A stretch of DNA of 64,000 bases from Puffinus mauretanicus (lineage: Eukaryota; Chordata; Aves; Procellariiformes; Procellariidae), in the NCBI GenBank assembly GCA_023333565.1, contig JAJKFH010002749.1:1-64000 (forward strand). The letters are read 5' to 3'. Of this stretch, positions 1 to 10,099 are shown piece by piece. The position numbers and the translations under genes are program-made. The notes under the pieces are model-generated. The model was given only the letters and a program-made list of their open reading frames with translations, made no database searches and was not told the DNA's origin. Position 1 is the stretch's first letter. Every line of letters begins with the position of its first letter.

Positions 1-588
1 ATGTGTCCGAGCCGTCTGCAGACACGATTCAGCCCACAGGAGCCTGGATGGCAAGAAAGTGCTCCCAGGAGGGCGGAGGGGAGCTCAGCTGGCAAACAGC
101 CTCACGCAGGCGAGATGCGGAACGGGAGCAAGGGAACAGCGCGGGAGGTACCCCTCGCTGTCCCCCAGGAAAAAGTAAAGGGCAGGAAAAGAGGTGAAGA
201 GTAACATGCTCCAAAGCCTAGCTCTGCAGCGTTGCAGACCCTCCTGGCCCTCATAAGAAACCACGTATCTGAGGGCAAAGGCTCTTGTGCTCAGCCCACC
301 CTCCAGCGCCAATATTCCGCTCTAGAATGCAGCCAAGCTGGGACCAATGGGGAAGAAAGTAATTAGGACTCAGTTATTTATTTTGGTAGAAGGCTGGACT
401 GGAGAAAGTGAAGCACAAGGGTGTCTGAGGGGCCTGAAGAGAAGACACAGCCAAGGCCTTGGTGACTGGCATGAAACACCGATGGCAAGCAGAAGAGAGA
501 GGTGAGGAGAGGGAGTGGAAGGTGGCACTGCAGTAGCCCCAGATGTGTGTGCAGAGGTGAGAGTGCCACGGGGGCAGATGGCCCATTG

Positions 589-665
589 TGATGTCGCCGT
601 GTGCTGGAGGGTGATGTCACCTGGCAAGGGATAGTGACATCAGGGAGCGATGGATTGTGACCTCG
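589..665 (+). promoter_or_regulatory. Putative CRE-like promoter of TOPORS-like copy 1
   Basis: Octamers related to the CREB/CREM site TGACGTCA cluster here: TGATGTCG at 589, TGATGTCA at 612, TGACATCA at 635 and TGACCTCG at 658. The two central octamers are reverse complements of each other. Equivalent octamers lie at the same place before every copy, including the diverged inverted copy. No clear TATA box is seen. The promoter role is inferred from position and conservation. Confidence 0.45.
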
Positions 666-1066
666 CGTCCCTCGTTGCTTATCTTGGGGCGCCGGCAGAG
701 CCTGGCCCAGCCTGGCTCGTGCCTGGACTCCTGCCGAGCGTGCCTGCGAGGTCTGGAGGGTCGAGCGAGGCTTCTCCTGGTGCTGGGTGGTGCTTTGGGG
801 GCTGCCGTTGGCAGCTCTCGGTGCCCGTCCCGGAGCCGTTCCCTGTGTTTCCCCGGCCCTGCCCAGTTCAGGGAGCCGGGCACCGCGGGGCACGCGTGCA
901 GCAGCGGAGGTGAGCGGTGCGGGGAAACGTCCCCCCGGGGTGGCCGTGGGGCGGGCGATGGGGCTCGGGGAGCCGGGAGGGTGTCCTTCTCGAGGGACCT
1001 GGGCATTTCATCCTCTCCTCCCCTCCCCGGGACAGCGAGTGACCATGGCCTCTCTCCCTTTTGCAG
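650..1066 (+). other. 5' UTR exon 1 and intron 1 of TOPORS-like copy 1
   Basis: A consensus donor (GAG then GTGAGC) puts the exon 1 end at 909. The acceptor, a pyrimidine tract ending TTTTGCAG, puts the exon 2 start at 1067, giving a 157 bp intron (910-1066). The same sites are present in all four copies. The upstream ATG at 650 opens a frame that, after splicing, stops at a TGA at 1071-1073, so exon 1 is most likely untranslated or carries a uORF. The exon length counted from this ATG varies between copies (260, 261, 259, 259) and does not keep frame. The intron holds a G-run cluster at 948-981. Confidence 0.6.
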
Positions 1067-1148
1067 CTCGTGACACCCTTGGGCAGCACCAGCGAGGAGG
1101 AGCAGCTCCTCATCCTCAGCTCTCCCCACCCTGCTGCGGAGCACAAAC

Positions 1149-2180
1149 ATGGCCGCGGAGGCAGAGTGGAGCTGCCCCATCTGCCGCGATACTCGAAATG
1201 ACATGGCTTATGCGATGCCCTGCCGCCACCAGTTCTGCCTGGGCTGCATTGTGCGTTGGACACGGAGGAAACCAGACTGTCCCCTCTGCAGAAGACAGAT
1301 AGAGACCGTCAGGTTTTCTGTGCAGGAAGACGGCAACTACCTATACTTTGTCATCACACCCCCCGAAGAGTCGCCAGATGCCAGCAGCCAGGCAAGAAGA
1401 TCTCCCGCCCGCCCGGCCGAAAGCAGCCCCCATCGCCCCGTGGCGTCCCCTCCGTCCTCTCCGCAGGGGATGCTGTCCCCAGATGAGCAGGGGGCTGCGA
1501 GGCCAGAGGCTACTCTGGGTGGCCTCCTGCCCCAGGTCTGGGCAGAGCTTTTTCAAAGACATCAAGAACTCCTCAATCCCCTGGTGCCCTGGCTGCGCCA
1601 GGAGCTGGAGGAAATATATGGGGCCCGGTGGTGGCAGGTAAATAGTGCAGAGAGCACCATCCTGCACGCCCTGTGCATCCACGGTCCAGATGAGGAGGTT
1701 ATGGTCCAAGTGCTGCAGGACTGCCTCCAGGAATATACAGCTCCGTTGGTCGACGGCATCATCAATGTCATCGGGCACCGGTGCAGCAATTGGGCCCACT
1801 GGCTGCTGGGAGGAGGACCACAGCCCAGCCCCACCGCCTCCCGGGCAGGGACTCCAGACTCCAGCGTGGATGCCTCCAGCAGCCCTGCAGGCTCCGATGA
1901 GGAGGAGGAAGACAGCACATCAGAGGACGCCCTCGACAGGGGTCCCGGACAGCCCCCATCTGCGCTCGTCCCTGCAGAGCAGGAGCAGACCCAGGAGCAG
2001 CCGGCGGAGGCAGCGGCGGTGGCAGGTCCCTCTGCCCAGGGCTGCAGCCACAGACCCTCCGCTCCCGGCCAGGGCAGGGACCGCTTGCCCAGGAGGCCTC
2101 GGCGCGCCCCAAAGAGGAGGGCCCCCAGCCCCCAGGACTCCCCCCAGCCCTGCAAGAGGCCGCCCCACCGGCAGCACTAG
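1149..2180 (+). CDS. TOPORS-like RING E3 ligase, copy 1 (343 aa)
   Basis: Predicted RING-type E3 ubiquitin ligase, probably nuclear. The C3HC4 RING uses Cys9, Cys12, Cys25, His27, Cys30, Cys33, Cys44 and Cys47, with Ile11 and Trp37 at the usual E2-contact positions. Residues about 128-215 match the conserved post-RING helical region of TOPORS, including an LVPWL...EL segment (145-153) and a GA...VN segment (158-165). A Pro/Ser-rich linker (74-115), an acidic Ser-rich patch (238-262) and a basic, NLS-like tail (309-341) complete it. At 343 residues it is about a third of vertebrate TOPORS and lacks the RS-rich C-terminus. The ATG has A at -3 and G at +4 and begins the RING directly. The coding region lies in one exon after a 5' UTR intron. 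Substrate and SUMO activity are unknown. Confidence 0.85.
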   Translation: MAAEAEWSCPICRDTRNDMAYAMPCRHQFCLGCIVRWTRRKPDCPLCRRQIETVRFSVQEDGNYLYFVITPPEESPDASSQARRSPARPAESSPHRPVASPPSSPQGMLSPDEQGAARPEATLGGLLPQVWAELFQRHQELLNPLVPWLRQELEEIYGARWWQVNSAESTILHALCIHGPDEEVMVQVLQDCLQEYTAPLVDGIINVIGHRCSNWAHWLLGGGPQPSPTASRAGTPDSSVDASSSPAGSDEEEEDSTSEDALDRGPGQPPSALVPAEQEQTQEQPAEAAAVAGPSAQGCSHRPSAPGQGRDRLPRRPRRAPKRRAPSPQDSPQPCKRPPHRQH

Positions 2181-2216
2181 CAGGGCTCCAGCAATTCTTC
2201 AGTCAAGAAAAAGGGA

Positions 2217-2222
2217 ATAAAT
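2217..2222 (+). terminator. Polyadenylation signal AATAAA, copy 1
   Basis: An exact AATAAA lies 37 bases after the stop codon and is retained in all three tandem copies. It implies a very short 3' UTR. Confidence 0.65.
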
Positions 2223-2727
2223 TGCTATGTCCCTGACACAGTCTCTGGGTGCTGCTTTCTCCCTCTTCTCCTGGTGCCTTTCCCTGCCCGCCGTGCCCCA
2301 CCGTCGGCCAACGGCCCCCGGAGCCCCAGGGCCATCTTGGCAGCGCCTCCTCCCACAGGAAATCCTGCTGCAGCCACGACAATGGAAGAGGTTCTGAAAA
2401 AGCACCAGGGTGATGCTTACAGAGGAGTAACGAGTGAAAGATTGACCAGGCATTCCTCAAGCAAGGAAAAAGTAATAACATTTAGCACATCATCTCTTTG
2501 GTTCTGATGTTTCTCCAAAATCCCTAGCACAGGTAATTCCCAACACAGAGAAGGTTGGCGTATGGGATACACTGGAACATCTGTAGCCTCGAGACTCTCT
2601 GTAGCAAGCAGCAAGCACAGTACCTAAACAGGTAGTCACTGTCCTGCCGCGTGCTCCTGGCAGCTGACCCTGTCTTGGCTTAACCGATAAAGCGGGCTGC
2701 TGTGAGCCCCCGTGGTCACCCTGTTAG
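2223..2727 (+). other. Intergenic trailer of tandem unit 1
   Basis: This is non-coding spacer between the polyA signal and the next unit. It contains a 41-codon ORF starting at ATG 2382 and ending at 2507, preceded by a CCTCCCACAG acceptor-like motif. The same ORF is present in units 2 and 3, but the units are so alike that this says little about coding. No domain is recognised. Confidence 0.5.
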
Positions 2728-3052
2728 ATGTGTCCGAGCCGTCTGCAGACACGATTCAGCCCACAGGAGCCTGGATGGCAAGAAAGTGCTCCCAGGAGGG
2801 CGGAGGGGAGCTCAGCTGGCAAACAGCCTCACGCAGGCGAGATGCGGAACGGGAGCAAGGGAACAGCGCGGGAGGTACCCCTCGCTGTCCCCCAGGAAAA
2901 AGCAAAGGGCAGGAAAAGAGGTGAAGAGTAACATGCTCCAAAGCCTAGCTCTGCAGCGATGCCGAACCTCCTTGTTCTCCCTCCGGCCCTCATAAGAAAC
3001 CACGTATCTGAGGGCAAAGGCTCTTGTGCTCAGCCCAACCTCCAGCACCAAG
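2728..3052 (+). repeat. Partial tandem unit (5' stub) in block A
   Basis: The first ~325 bp of the unit are repeated here and stop exactly where a CR1 3' end begins. The promoter and gene that should follow are missing. The stub differs from unit 1 near 2958-2985, where a short insertion is seen. Confidence 0.9.
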
Positions 3053-4446
3053 CATAGAATCATAGAATCATTAAGGTTGGAAAAGACCTCTAAGATCATC
3101 AAGTCCAACCGTCAACCCAACACACCATGCCCACTACACCATGTCCCTAAGCCTCATCTACACATCTTTTAAATACTTCCAGGGTCGGTGACTCAACCAC
3201 TTCCCTGGCCAGCCTGTTCCAAGGCCTGACCACTCTTTCAGTAAAGAAATTTCTCCTAATGTCCAATCTAAATCTCCCTTGGCACAACTTGAGGCCATTT
3301 CCTCTCGTCCTATCGCTGTTACTTGGGAGAAGAGACCAACACCCACCTCGCTACAACCTCCTTTCAGGTAGTTGTAGAGGCGATGAGGTCTCCCCTCAGC
3401 CTCCTCTTCTCCAGGCTAAACAACCCCAGTTCCCTCAGCTGCTCCTCATCAGACTTGTGCTCCAGACCCTTCACCAGCTTCGTTGCCCTTCTCTGGACAC
3501 GCTCCAGCACCTCAATGTCCTTCTTGTAGTGAGGGACCCAAAACTGAACACAGGATTCGAGGTGCGGCCTCACCAGTGCCTAGTACAGCAGCACGATCAC
3601 CTCCCTAGTCCTGCTGTCCACACTATTTCTGTTGTGGCTGAAGTGCAGGACCTGGCACTTGGCCTTGTTGAACCTCATACAGTTGGCCTCAGCCCATCGA
3701 TCCAGCCTGTCCAGGTCCCTCTGCAGAGCCTTCCTACCCTCCAGCAGATCAACACTCCCGCCCAAGCTTGGTGTCGTCTGCAAACTTACTGAGGGAGCAC
3801 TCGATCCCCTCATCCAGATCATTGATAAAGATATTGAAGAAGACCGGCCCCAGTACTGAGCCCTGGGGAACACCGCTCGTGACCGGCCGCCAACTGGATT
3901 TAACTCCGTTCACCACAACTCTCTGGGCTCGGTCGTCCAGCCAGTTTTTTACCCAGCGAAGAGTGTACCTGTCTAGGCCGTGAGCCGCCAGCTTCTCTAG
4001 GAGAATGCTGTGGGAGACAGTGTCAAAGGCTTTACTGAAGTCCAGGTAGACCACATCCACAGCCTTTCCCTCATCCACGAGGCAGGTCACCTGGTCATAG
4101 AAGGAGATCAGGTTGGTCAAGCAGGACCTGCCTTCCATGGACCTGTGCTGGCTGGGCCTGATCCCCCGGTTGTCCCGCACATGGCTCGTCAGTGCCCTCA
4201 AAACAAACCGCTCCATGATCTTCCCCGGCACCGAGGTCAGGCGGACCGGCCTGTAGTTCCCCGGATCCTCCTTCTGGCCCTTCTTGTAGATGGGCGTCAC
4301 ATTGGCGAGCCTCCAGTCGTGCGGGACCTCCCCAGTTAACCAGGATTGCCAGTAAATGACGGAGAGCGGCTCGGCAAGCTCCTCCGTCAGCTCCCTCAGT
4401 ACCCTCGGGTGGATCCCATCCGGCCCCATAGACTTGTGAACGTCAT
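3053..4446 (-). repeat. CR1 retrotransposon, 5'-truncated, block A
   Basis: The left edge carries the reverse complement of the CR1 3' end (CATAGAATCATAGAATCATT), so the element lies on the minus strand with its 5' truncation on the right near 4446. Minus-strand reading gives reverse-transcriptase motifs: [21 protein letters not shown] and FADDTKL. The frame is broken by an extra A near 3768 and a TAG at 3580-3582. It is inserted in the partial tandem unit at the same base as the CR1 at 20309. Confidence 0.93.
3580..4437 (-). pseudogene. Dead CR1 reverse-transcriptase ORF fragment, block A
   Basis: Minus-strand translation gives the RT domain of a CR1 pol protein in two frames. Residues up to the FADD motif read in one frame, and the part after the extra A near 3768 reads in another. 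A TAG (3580-3582) replaces a Trp codon that is intact in the CR1 copy at 51064-51066. Start and 5' portion are missing, so it cannot encode a working protein. Confidence 0.85.
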
Positions 4447-4498
4447 ATATTCCGCTTAAATATTCCGTCAAATATTCGTCAATATTCCGCTTTAGAAG
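4447..4498. repeat. TATTCCG-type reiterated junction sequence
   Basis: Four imperfect copies of a TATTC(C)G(C/T) motif follow the CR1. The last reads AATATTCCGCTTTAGAA, which matches unit position ~310-326 (AATATTCCGCTCTAGAA), the sequence expected just past the CR1 insertion point. Similarity to the unit then ends at about 4498. Confidence 0.55.
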
Positions 4499-6138
4499 TC
4501 CAAAGTCATGCTGGAACAGACCAAGTGTTTTTCACCAGTGTCCTTTGTGATAGAAAACATTGTTTCCTCAAAAATACGCTCCACTTGGAGGAAAAAGGGA
4601 TTTTGTTGCAACATTCAAATATTCAGGAACATCCAAATGTTTCATTTTGGGTGGAAAAAACTTAATCTGGGTCTTCCAGTGCTGCTGTAGTGTTACGCAG
4701 TGCGGGACCTTCGTAGGGGAGAACTAACACTTCCACAAGGCCGTGTGATGGGTCTGACAGGTGTAGTCACTCGTGTCACCCCAAAGTTGAGTATGCCACT
4801 ACTTTTCAAACAAATTCAATTAGAAATGTTCACTTTGAGATGAACATGCGGTATCAATGCTAAGCAGGTGTTGAAATCCTACAGAAATGCTGTATAAACC
4901 ATTCCAAACTTCTTCTGATCATAAAAGTTCAACGTAATCTATCTTTTGCACATTTTTTTTTTAATCTCAGGTGCCATTATCCCATTTGAGATGTAAAGCA
5001 GCACAGCAATGTGCTATTTCCTTGCAGCCTCCGAGACCAAGGAAAATGTCCATCTCCAGACCACTCAATCCAATTTTAAAATGTCTTCTCATTCTTTGAG
5101 ACTATGCCTGAGAAATGATTTTCATGTTCATTAGAAGCATTCCAGAAGCAGCTGGAAAAATCATGTTCTTCAGGGCTTCATAGAAAGAGATCTTTTAGCA
5201 GGTCAGAAGCTTCCCTTTCCAAAACGTGTGTGACAAATTATCTTATTCTCTTAATCAGTGGAGAAGAAACATTTCCACCTATGCTGCTACCTTTTCCTAT
5301 CACTTTGCCCGTTCGGAGCTCCTTAAGAGTATTTGTTGACTTATGGGGCATGACCAGAGAGCACCAAAAAAACCCATCCTAGATTTCAATGGAAAGTTTA
5401 CATCAACACGTTATTTCTATTCTGGAGCCTTCCTGAACGGCCCAGGAGTAACAAGAGAATGAAGTTTGTGCTAGCCTGATGCAAATCTCATTGTCTTTTC
5501 ATCAGAATTCAGTTTCTTACCACATTTTCCAGCTTTTGTCTTTCCTCTCCTGTACCATTCATAGCAATCTGAAAAACACTGATGACCCTTTCAGGAATTT
5601 CTTTCAAGTCAAGCGCCAGCTTATCAACCTCCGTTACAGATGTACTTATTTTTTTAGTTATATTAGATTAACTAAACAATATGTTTAGTACTTCTAATGC
5701 TGCATCCTATTGAAGGTTCAGTTTCCAAGTTGATGCCATCATTGAAAAGAATCCTATTGTCCTTCTCGTTGAACGGCACAGAAATGCAGCGCCGAGGTGA
5801 ACGTGGTATCTCTGCCTACTCAAAGCTCATGGTTTTGGGTGCAGTTGTGTGCAAATCATAAGTAGTCTCTCATCATTTTTATGACTCTCTGGCTCTCTAC
5901 ACTCACCACCTTTCTCATCTGTGTGCATCTCTTGAACTTTACACCTCCCTGAATAGAAATGGTTCAAAAAATATCTAGCTTAAAGCAAAAATATTTAACA
6001 CAACTCCTTCACAAAAGATAATTGCAGAAACACTGTTTTATGACAGGGAAAAGGAATGTGTCTCTCAGTTTATTACCCAATTGATGAATTCCAGGCAAAC
6101 AAAATTTTTCATTCATGGCAGATTTGGGGGAAAAATTA
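4499..6138. other. Intergenic, AT-rich
   Basis: No gene or recognisable repeat is seen here. ORFs are short and do not look coding. The right end (6139 onward) runs into an AGAAC/AGAAT-rich repeat edge of a CR1-like element. Confidence 0.5.
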
Positions 6139-6542
6139 GAACAGAACAGAAGAGAACAGAACAGAATAGAATAGGATAGAATAGTTCATCTGGAAGGGAC
6201 CTACAGTGATCCTCTAGTCCAACTGCCTGACCACTTCAGGGCTGACCAAAAGTTAAAGCATGTTATTAAGGGCATTGTCCAAATGACTCTTAAACACTGA
6301 CAAGCTGGGGGCATCAACCACCTCTCTAGGAAGCCTGTTCCAGTGTTTGACCACCCTCTCTGTAAAGAAGTGCTTCCTTATGTCCAGCCTAAACCTCCCC
6401 TGGAGCAGCTTTGAACCATGCCAATGCATCCTTGTCACTGGATACCAGGGAGAAGGGATCAGCACCTCCCTCTCCACCTACGTAACTGCAGAAGGGAAAG
6501 GGCTATTGAACCCCCTGTCAAAGTTCAGCCTCAGGAAGGAAA
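6139..6542 (-). repeat. CR1-like fragment (older subfamily)
   Basis: After a low-complexity AGAACAGAATAGAATAGG-type stretch, the sequence shows CR1 3' region landmarks in reverse complement: GGAAGGGACCTACAGTGATC, CCAACTGCCTGACCACTTCAG, then AGCCTGTTCCAGTGTTTGAC and TAAAGAAGTGCTTCCT. It is more degraded than the block A CR1 and resembles the fragment at 14068. Confidence 0.8.
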
Positions 6543-6956
6543 CATAGAATCATAGCATCATAGAATAGTTTGGGCTGGAAGGGACCTTTAAAGGTCATCT
6601 AGTACAACCCGCCTGCCGTGAGCGGGGACATCTTCCACTAGATCAGGGTGCTCAGAGCCCCGACCAACCTGACCTTGAATGTTTCCAGGGATGGGGCATC
6701 GACCACCACCCTCGCTGTAAAAAATTTCTTCCTTATATCTAGTTCTATACCTACCCTCTTTTAGTTTAAAACCATTTCTCCTTGTCCTGTCGCCACAGGC
6801 CCTGCTAAGAAGTTTGCCGCCATCTTTCTCAGAAGCCCCCTTTAAGTACTGAAAGGCTGCAATAAAGTCTCCCAAAAGCCTTCTCTTCTCCAGGCTGAAT
6901 AACCCCAACTCTCTCAGCCTTTCTTCGTAGGAGAGGCGTTCCATCCCCCTGATCAT
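6543..6956 (-). repeat. CR1 fragment abutting the previous one
   Basis: It begins with ATAGAATCATAGCATCATAG and GGGCTGGAAGGGACCTTTAA, which is a reverse-complement CR1 3' end of a different subfamily. It runs through pol 3'-coding remnants to about 6956. It lies head-to-tail with the fragment on its left, suggesting one element inserted in or beside the other. Confidence 0.82.
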
Positions 6957-9900
6957 TTATGCCAGGGATAACAGATCCCTTGTGTGCATTTTCTGAAAAG
7001 TACTGTCACGCAAAAGTGCGTGGCAGACACTTAACTTCCTCCTGCCTCTCTTTCTGTCCTTTCTTCTGGAGACTTCCCTTCCCAAGGGGACACCTGGGCG
7101 CCCACCTTAGCAAGCAAAGAGCCTTTCTCTGTCTTCGTTACAGTTGCAGCCAGACATCTCAGCCAAAATAAAGGCCTTCACACAGTGAAACCGTTGCAAG
7201 CCCCAAAAACGTTAATCTCACCTACAGAAATAGGACTAAGAAAGGGAAACGGTCACAGAGAATAGCAGTTACTTGATCTGGGGGACTCGGCAAATAAGCA
7301 CAACAGTCCCAAAGCCAAAAAGAGGGATGTCCCCGAGCTCCTGTTTCCTGACAAAGGACTCAAAGGGCCAGGCACTTTTCCTAAAGAGGAGAACCCCGTT
7401 TCTTCCCATATTTTGGAAGAAAAGGGTCAGCCTCACTTGTATTTTTTTTCAAGAATGGGTAAGGCAGTCTTCAAGAAGAGATTTGGAGCAGTAAATCCTG
7501 ATTTGAGAAAGCTCAGGCTCCCAGAAAAGAACCTGTAACCCCAGAGGGACCGGGATGGGACAACAGCTTTTCTCCAGTCAGCACCTTCAGCAGAGACCTG
7601 CTGTTACCACAAGCGCCATTCAGGGACTTCTCCTCTTCTAAGAGCCCAGAGAGACCCGCCACAGAGCAAAGACGAACCCTTCCTACGGGCAGAGCCTGTA
7701 AGGGAGGCCAGGGAAAGTGACACAAACCTGAAGTTCCTTACTGGAACAACAGGGACAAATTCTAAAACAACAATACCACTGCGGGACAGGGCAAATACAC
7801 CAAATCAGTGTTAAGGTCAAGCGACACTAAGTACTCATCAGATACAATTGACACATTTACAGTGCTGACCTAGAGCTGTCGTTGCCCACAGGCACCTGTG
7901 TGTTTCACGCATTTCCATTTCATCTGCAATTACGTAGCTGTCTGAATGTCTTCGCTCGGTCTTACCTCATCTCTTTTCCCTGTCCAAAGCGCTCTTCCTA
8001 CGCACTTGGGTGTTCTGTATGCAGCGCTGGATGAGCAGTGCTCTTGCTCAGAGGATGAACCCTGGGCAGCTGGTGGCAGCGGCTGGTGCTGATCTTTGCA
8101 AAATGACATCCTTTCTTGAGCTGCTGCTTTGACAACCCTGTGCTACCAACTGCTGGCAAGTTAAACCTTGGGACTTGGGGACATCTTAAATGAATAGTTA
8201 ACAAGACCCTCCTGTTGTAAAGTGCAGTCACTCTACCCCTGCCACCTTGTCACTAACTACAGGCTTGACTGTCCGATGATCAGGCTGAAAAACAGGACCA
8301 TAAACGCACATCTCACAGCACGATCTGTGATCGCAAATGTATAGGGGAAAAAAAGGCAGGGAGATTTATTTGGAGCAATTCCCTTCCTTTTTTTCCCCTA
8401 TACACTTTTGGTTCTCCTTTATAAAATGCATTTCTAGGGCAAGAGGAATGGAGCTCCCTTGGCAGCCGAATCCTAAAGAAAGCGCCCTTCAGAAACCTTC
8501 TGGTTTATGCTTTCTGCATATTGCTGTATTGCAGGCCTTGGCAAGAAGGCAGAAGATAGGCAAAACAGTAATTTTCAGTGATATCTCCCTATTCTGCTCT
8601 ACAGAGCCACTACAACACTGCTGATAAAGCTTGATTTCATCTTTAAACCGGATAGCTCAAGACACTCATAAGAGAACGTATCTGTATCCACTATTTTAAA
8701 CTTCTTAAACTCCAATAGCGTCGCTCATTAAATCTCACGTTTTCTTTCTTTTACCTCCACAAAACCCCAGAATAAATGTTGCAGAAAAAACAGTAGAAAC
8801 GCCTTCGCACAAACCGTAAGGTAAGGGCTGAAGGAACCACTTCAGTGTAAGGAGAATCTACAGACCACCATGGGATGTGAGAGGAAAAGAGGAAGCAACT
8901 CCACCTCCTAGGTCTCGTTTACACACGCAAGGTGCCTTGCTGTTATTGTACCAGTATTACCAGTATTAGCTCCCAAGGCAGAGCAATGATCCCACAGCCA
9001 GGGAAAATCAAGGGATCAATCAATGAACAGGTAGGCAAAATTAAATATGACTTCACTTGCTGAATGAATGAATGAATGAATGTCCGGGTTTCGTGATGTA
9101 TGAGAAATACACCCAAAACACACACAGCTCTCTAAAAGACAGTTTCTTTGTCAGCATTTTCTGTGGGAGACTAATCCCACTTCTTTTCCCCTGCTCAATT
9201 TGAAAGGCACTTGGTGACCTGAAAGAGAAAGGTAGGGACCAACGCAAGATGATGCTCTTCAGCCCCAGCTAAAAAAATAAGTTTCCTTTTTTTAAAAGCT
9301 GAACTAGCTCCCCTGCATGTTTTTCTTGCTATGTCTCGACTGATGGGACATCTACTGCGACAACAGAAATTCTTCTCTCATTTTCAAAATAAGTCAACTC
9401 AACGGCAAGAGGGAAAAACTAGGGGAACAATTGCAGGGAAGAAAATCTCCTTCTAATTAACTGGCTAACCTCCAACGCTTTATGTGTGAATGAACAATTA
9501 TTTTAAGCTTGATAATGCTAATAAATTCAAATTCTTATTGGGAAAAGACTCAGTTTCCCGTCTTTTATTTGTACCTGCTATTTATGAACTCTATGAACAC
9601 AAGTCTTTCTGGAGGCATTTAATCTGCCTAAGATGTGCTAACATGTTTCCCTGATGGATTCATTTTCCTATGGCAGAATTCAGTGAGGCCTTTGGCCGAT
9701 TATTCTGAAAAGAAGAATCTTTTTCAGAAATCCAGATCTGCCATAAGCAAGGCTCTGAGCTTATATCCTCTTCTTTCCAGCAGAAAACCCAAATGGAAAA
9801 GCCAGGACTATTTTTTTCAGTAAGGACCATCTCTCTCTTACCAAGGCTTGAGGAATACAGTAATTTGTTAGGGAAGCTAACTGCATGACAAGTTCTGCAT

Positions 9901-10099
9901 CGCCTTTGCAACGGCTGGAAGTTGCCTCTGCCTATAAGAATCCCAGGGAAGAGCTCACATTGTTCCCAACTGCGTCCTGGCACACTTGGCCACTTAGCGA
10001 CTTCAGTTTCAAAGCAGCAGTTCTTACCGATTTATTGATGTCAAGGTGGATTTTTGACACCTGCTTCCAGAAATGATGTAACAGTCGATAGCTCCCAAG
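6957..10099. other. Intergenic
   Basis: No supported gene. The reading frames present are short, overlap on both strands and show no domain. A (TGAA)n microsatellite lies at 9061-9082. Confidence 0.45.
9061..9082. repeat. (TGAA)n microsatellite
   Basis: Five perfect TGAA repeats plus TG. Confidence 0.9.

Larger units (their letters stand above)
1..2727 (+). repeat. Tandem unit 1 (complete, ~2.73 kb)
   Basis: The sequence starting at base 1 recurs at 2728, 17260 and 19986. The spacing 1 to 2728 and 17260 to 19986 gives a period of about 2727 bp. The unit contains a ~590 bp leader, a CRE-like promoter, a 5' UTR exon, a 157 bp intron, a TOPORS-like RING coding exon, a polyadenylation signal and a ~500 bp trailer. 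It is near-identical to the units of the second block and is visibly GC-rich compared with flanking DNA. The window edge cuts any further units to the left. Confidence 0.93.

Noticed and set aside
617..1204. Long antisense ORF across the promoter, intron and RING start of copy 1 (also 14909-15736 and 17938-18462 minus)
   Set aside because: Shadow of GC-rich sequence on the opposite strand of a gene with clear splice sites and RING domain; no domain in the antisense protein.
3259..4339. Plus-strand ORFs inside the CR1 (for example 3259-3792 and 4010-4339)
   Set aside because: They are antisense to the CR1 reverse-transcriptase frame and have no independent support.
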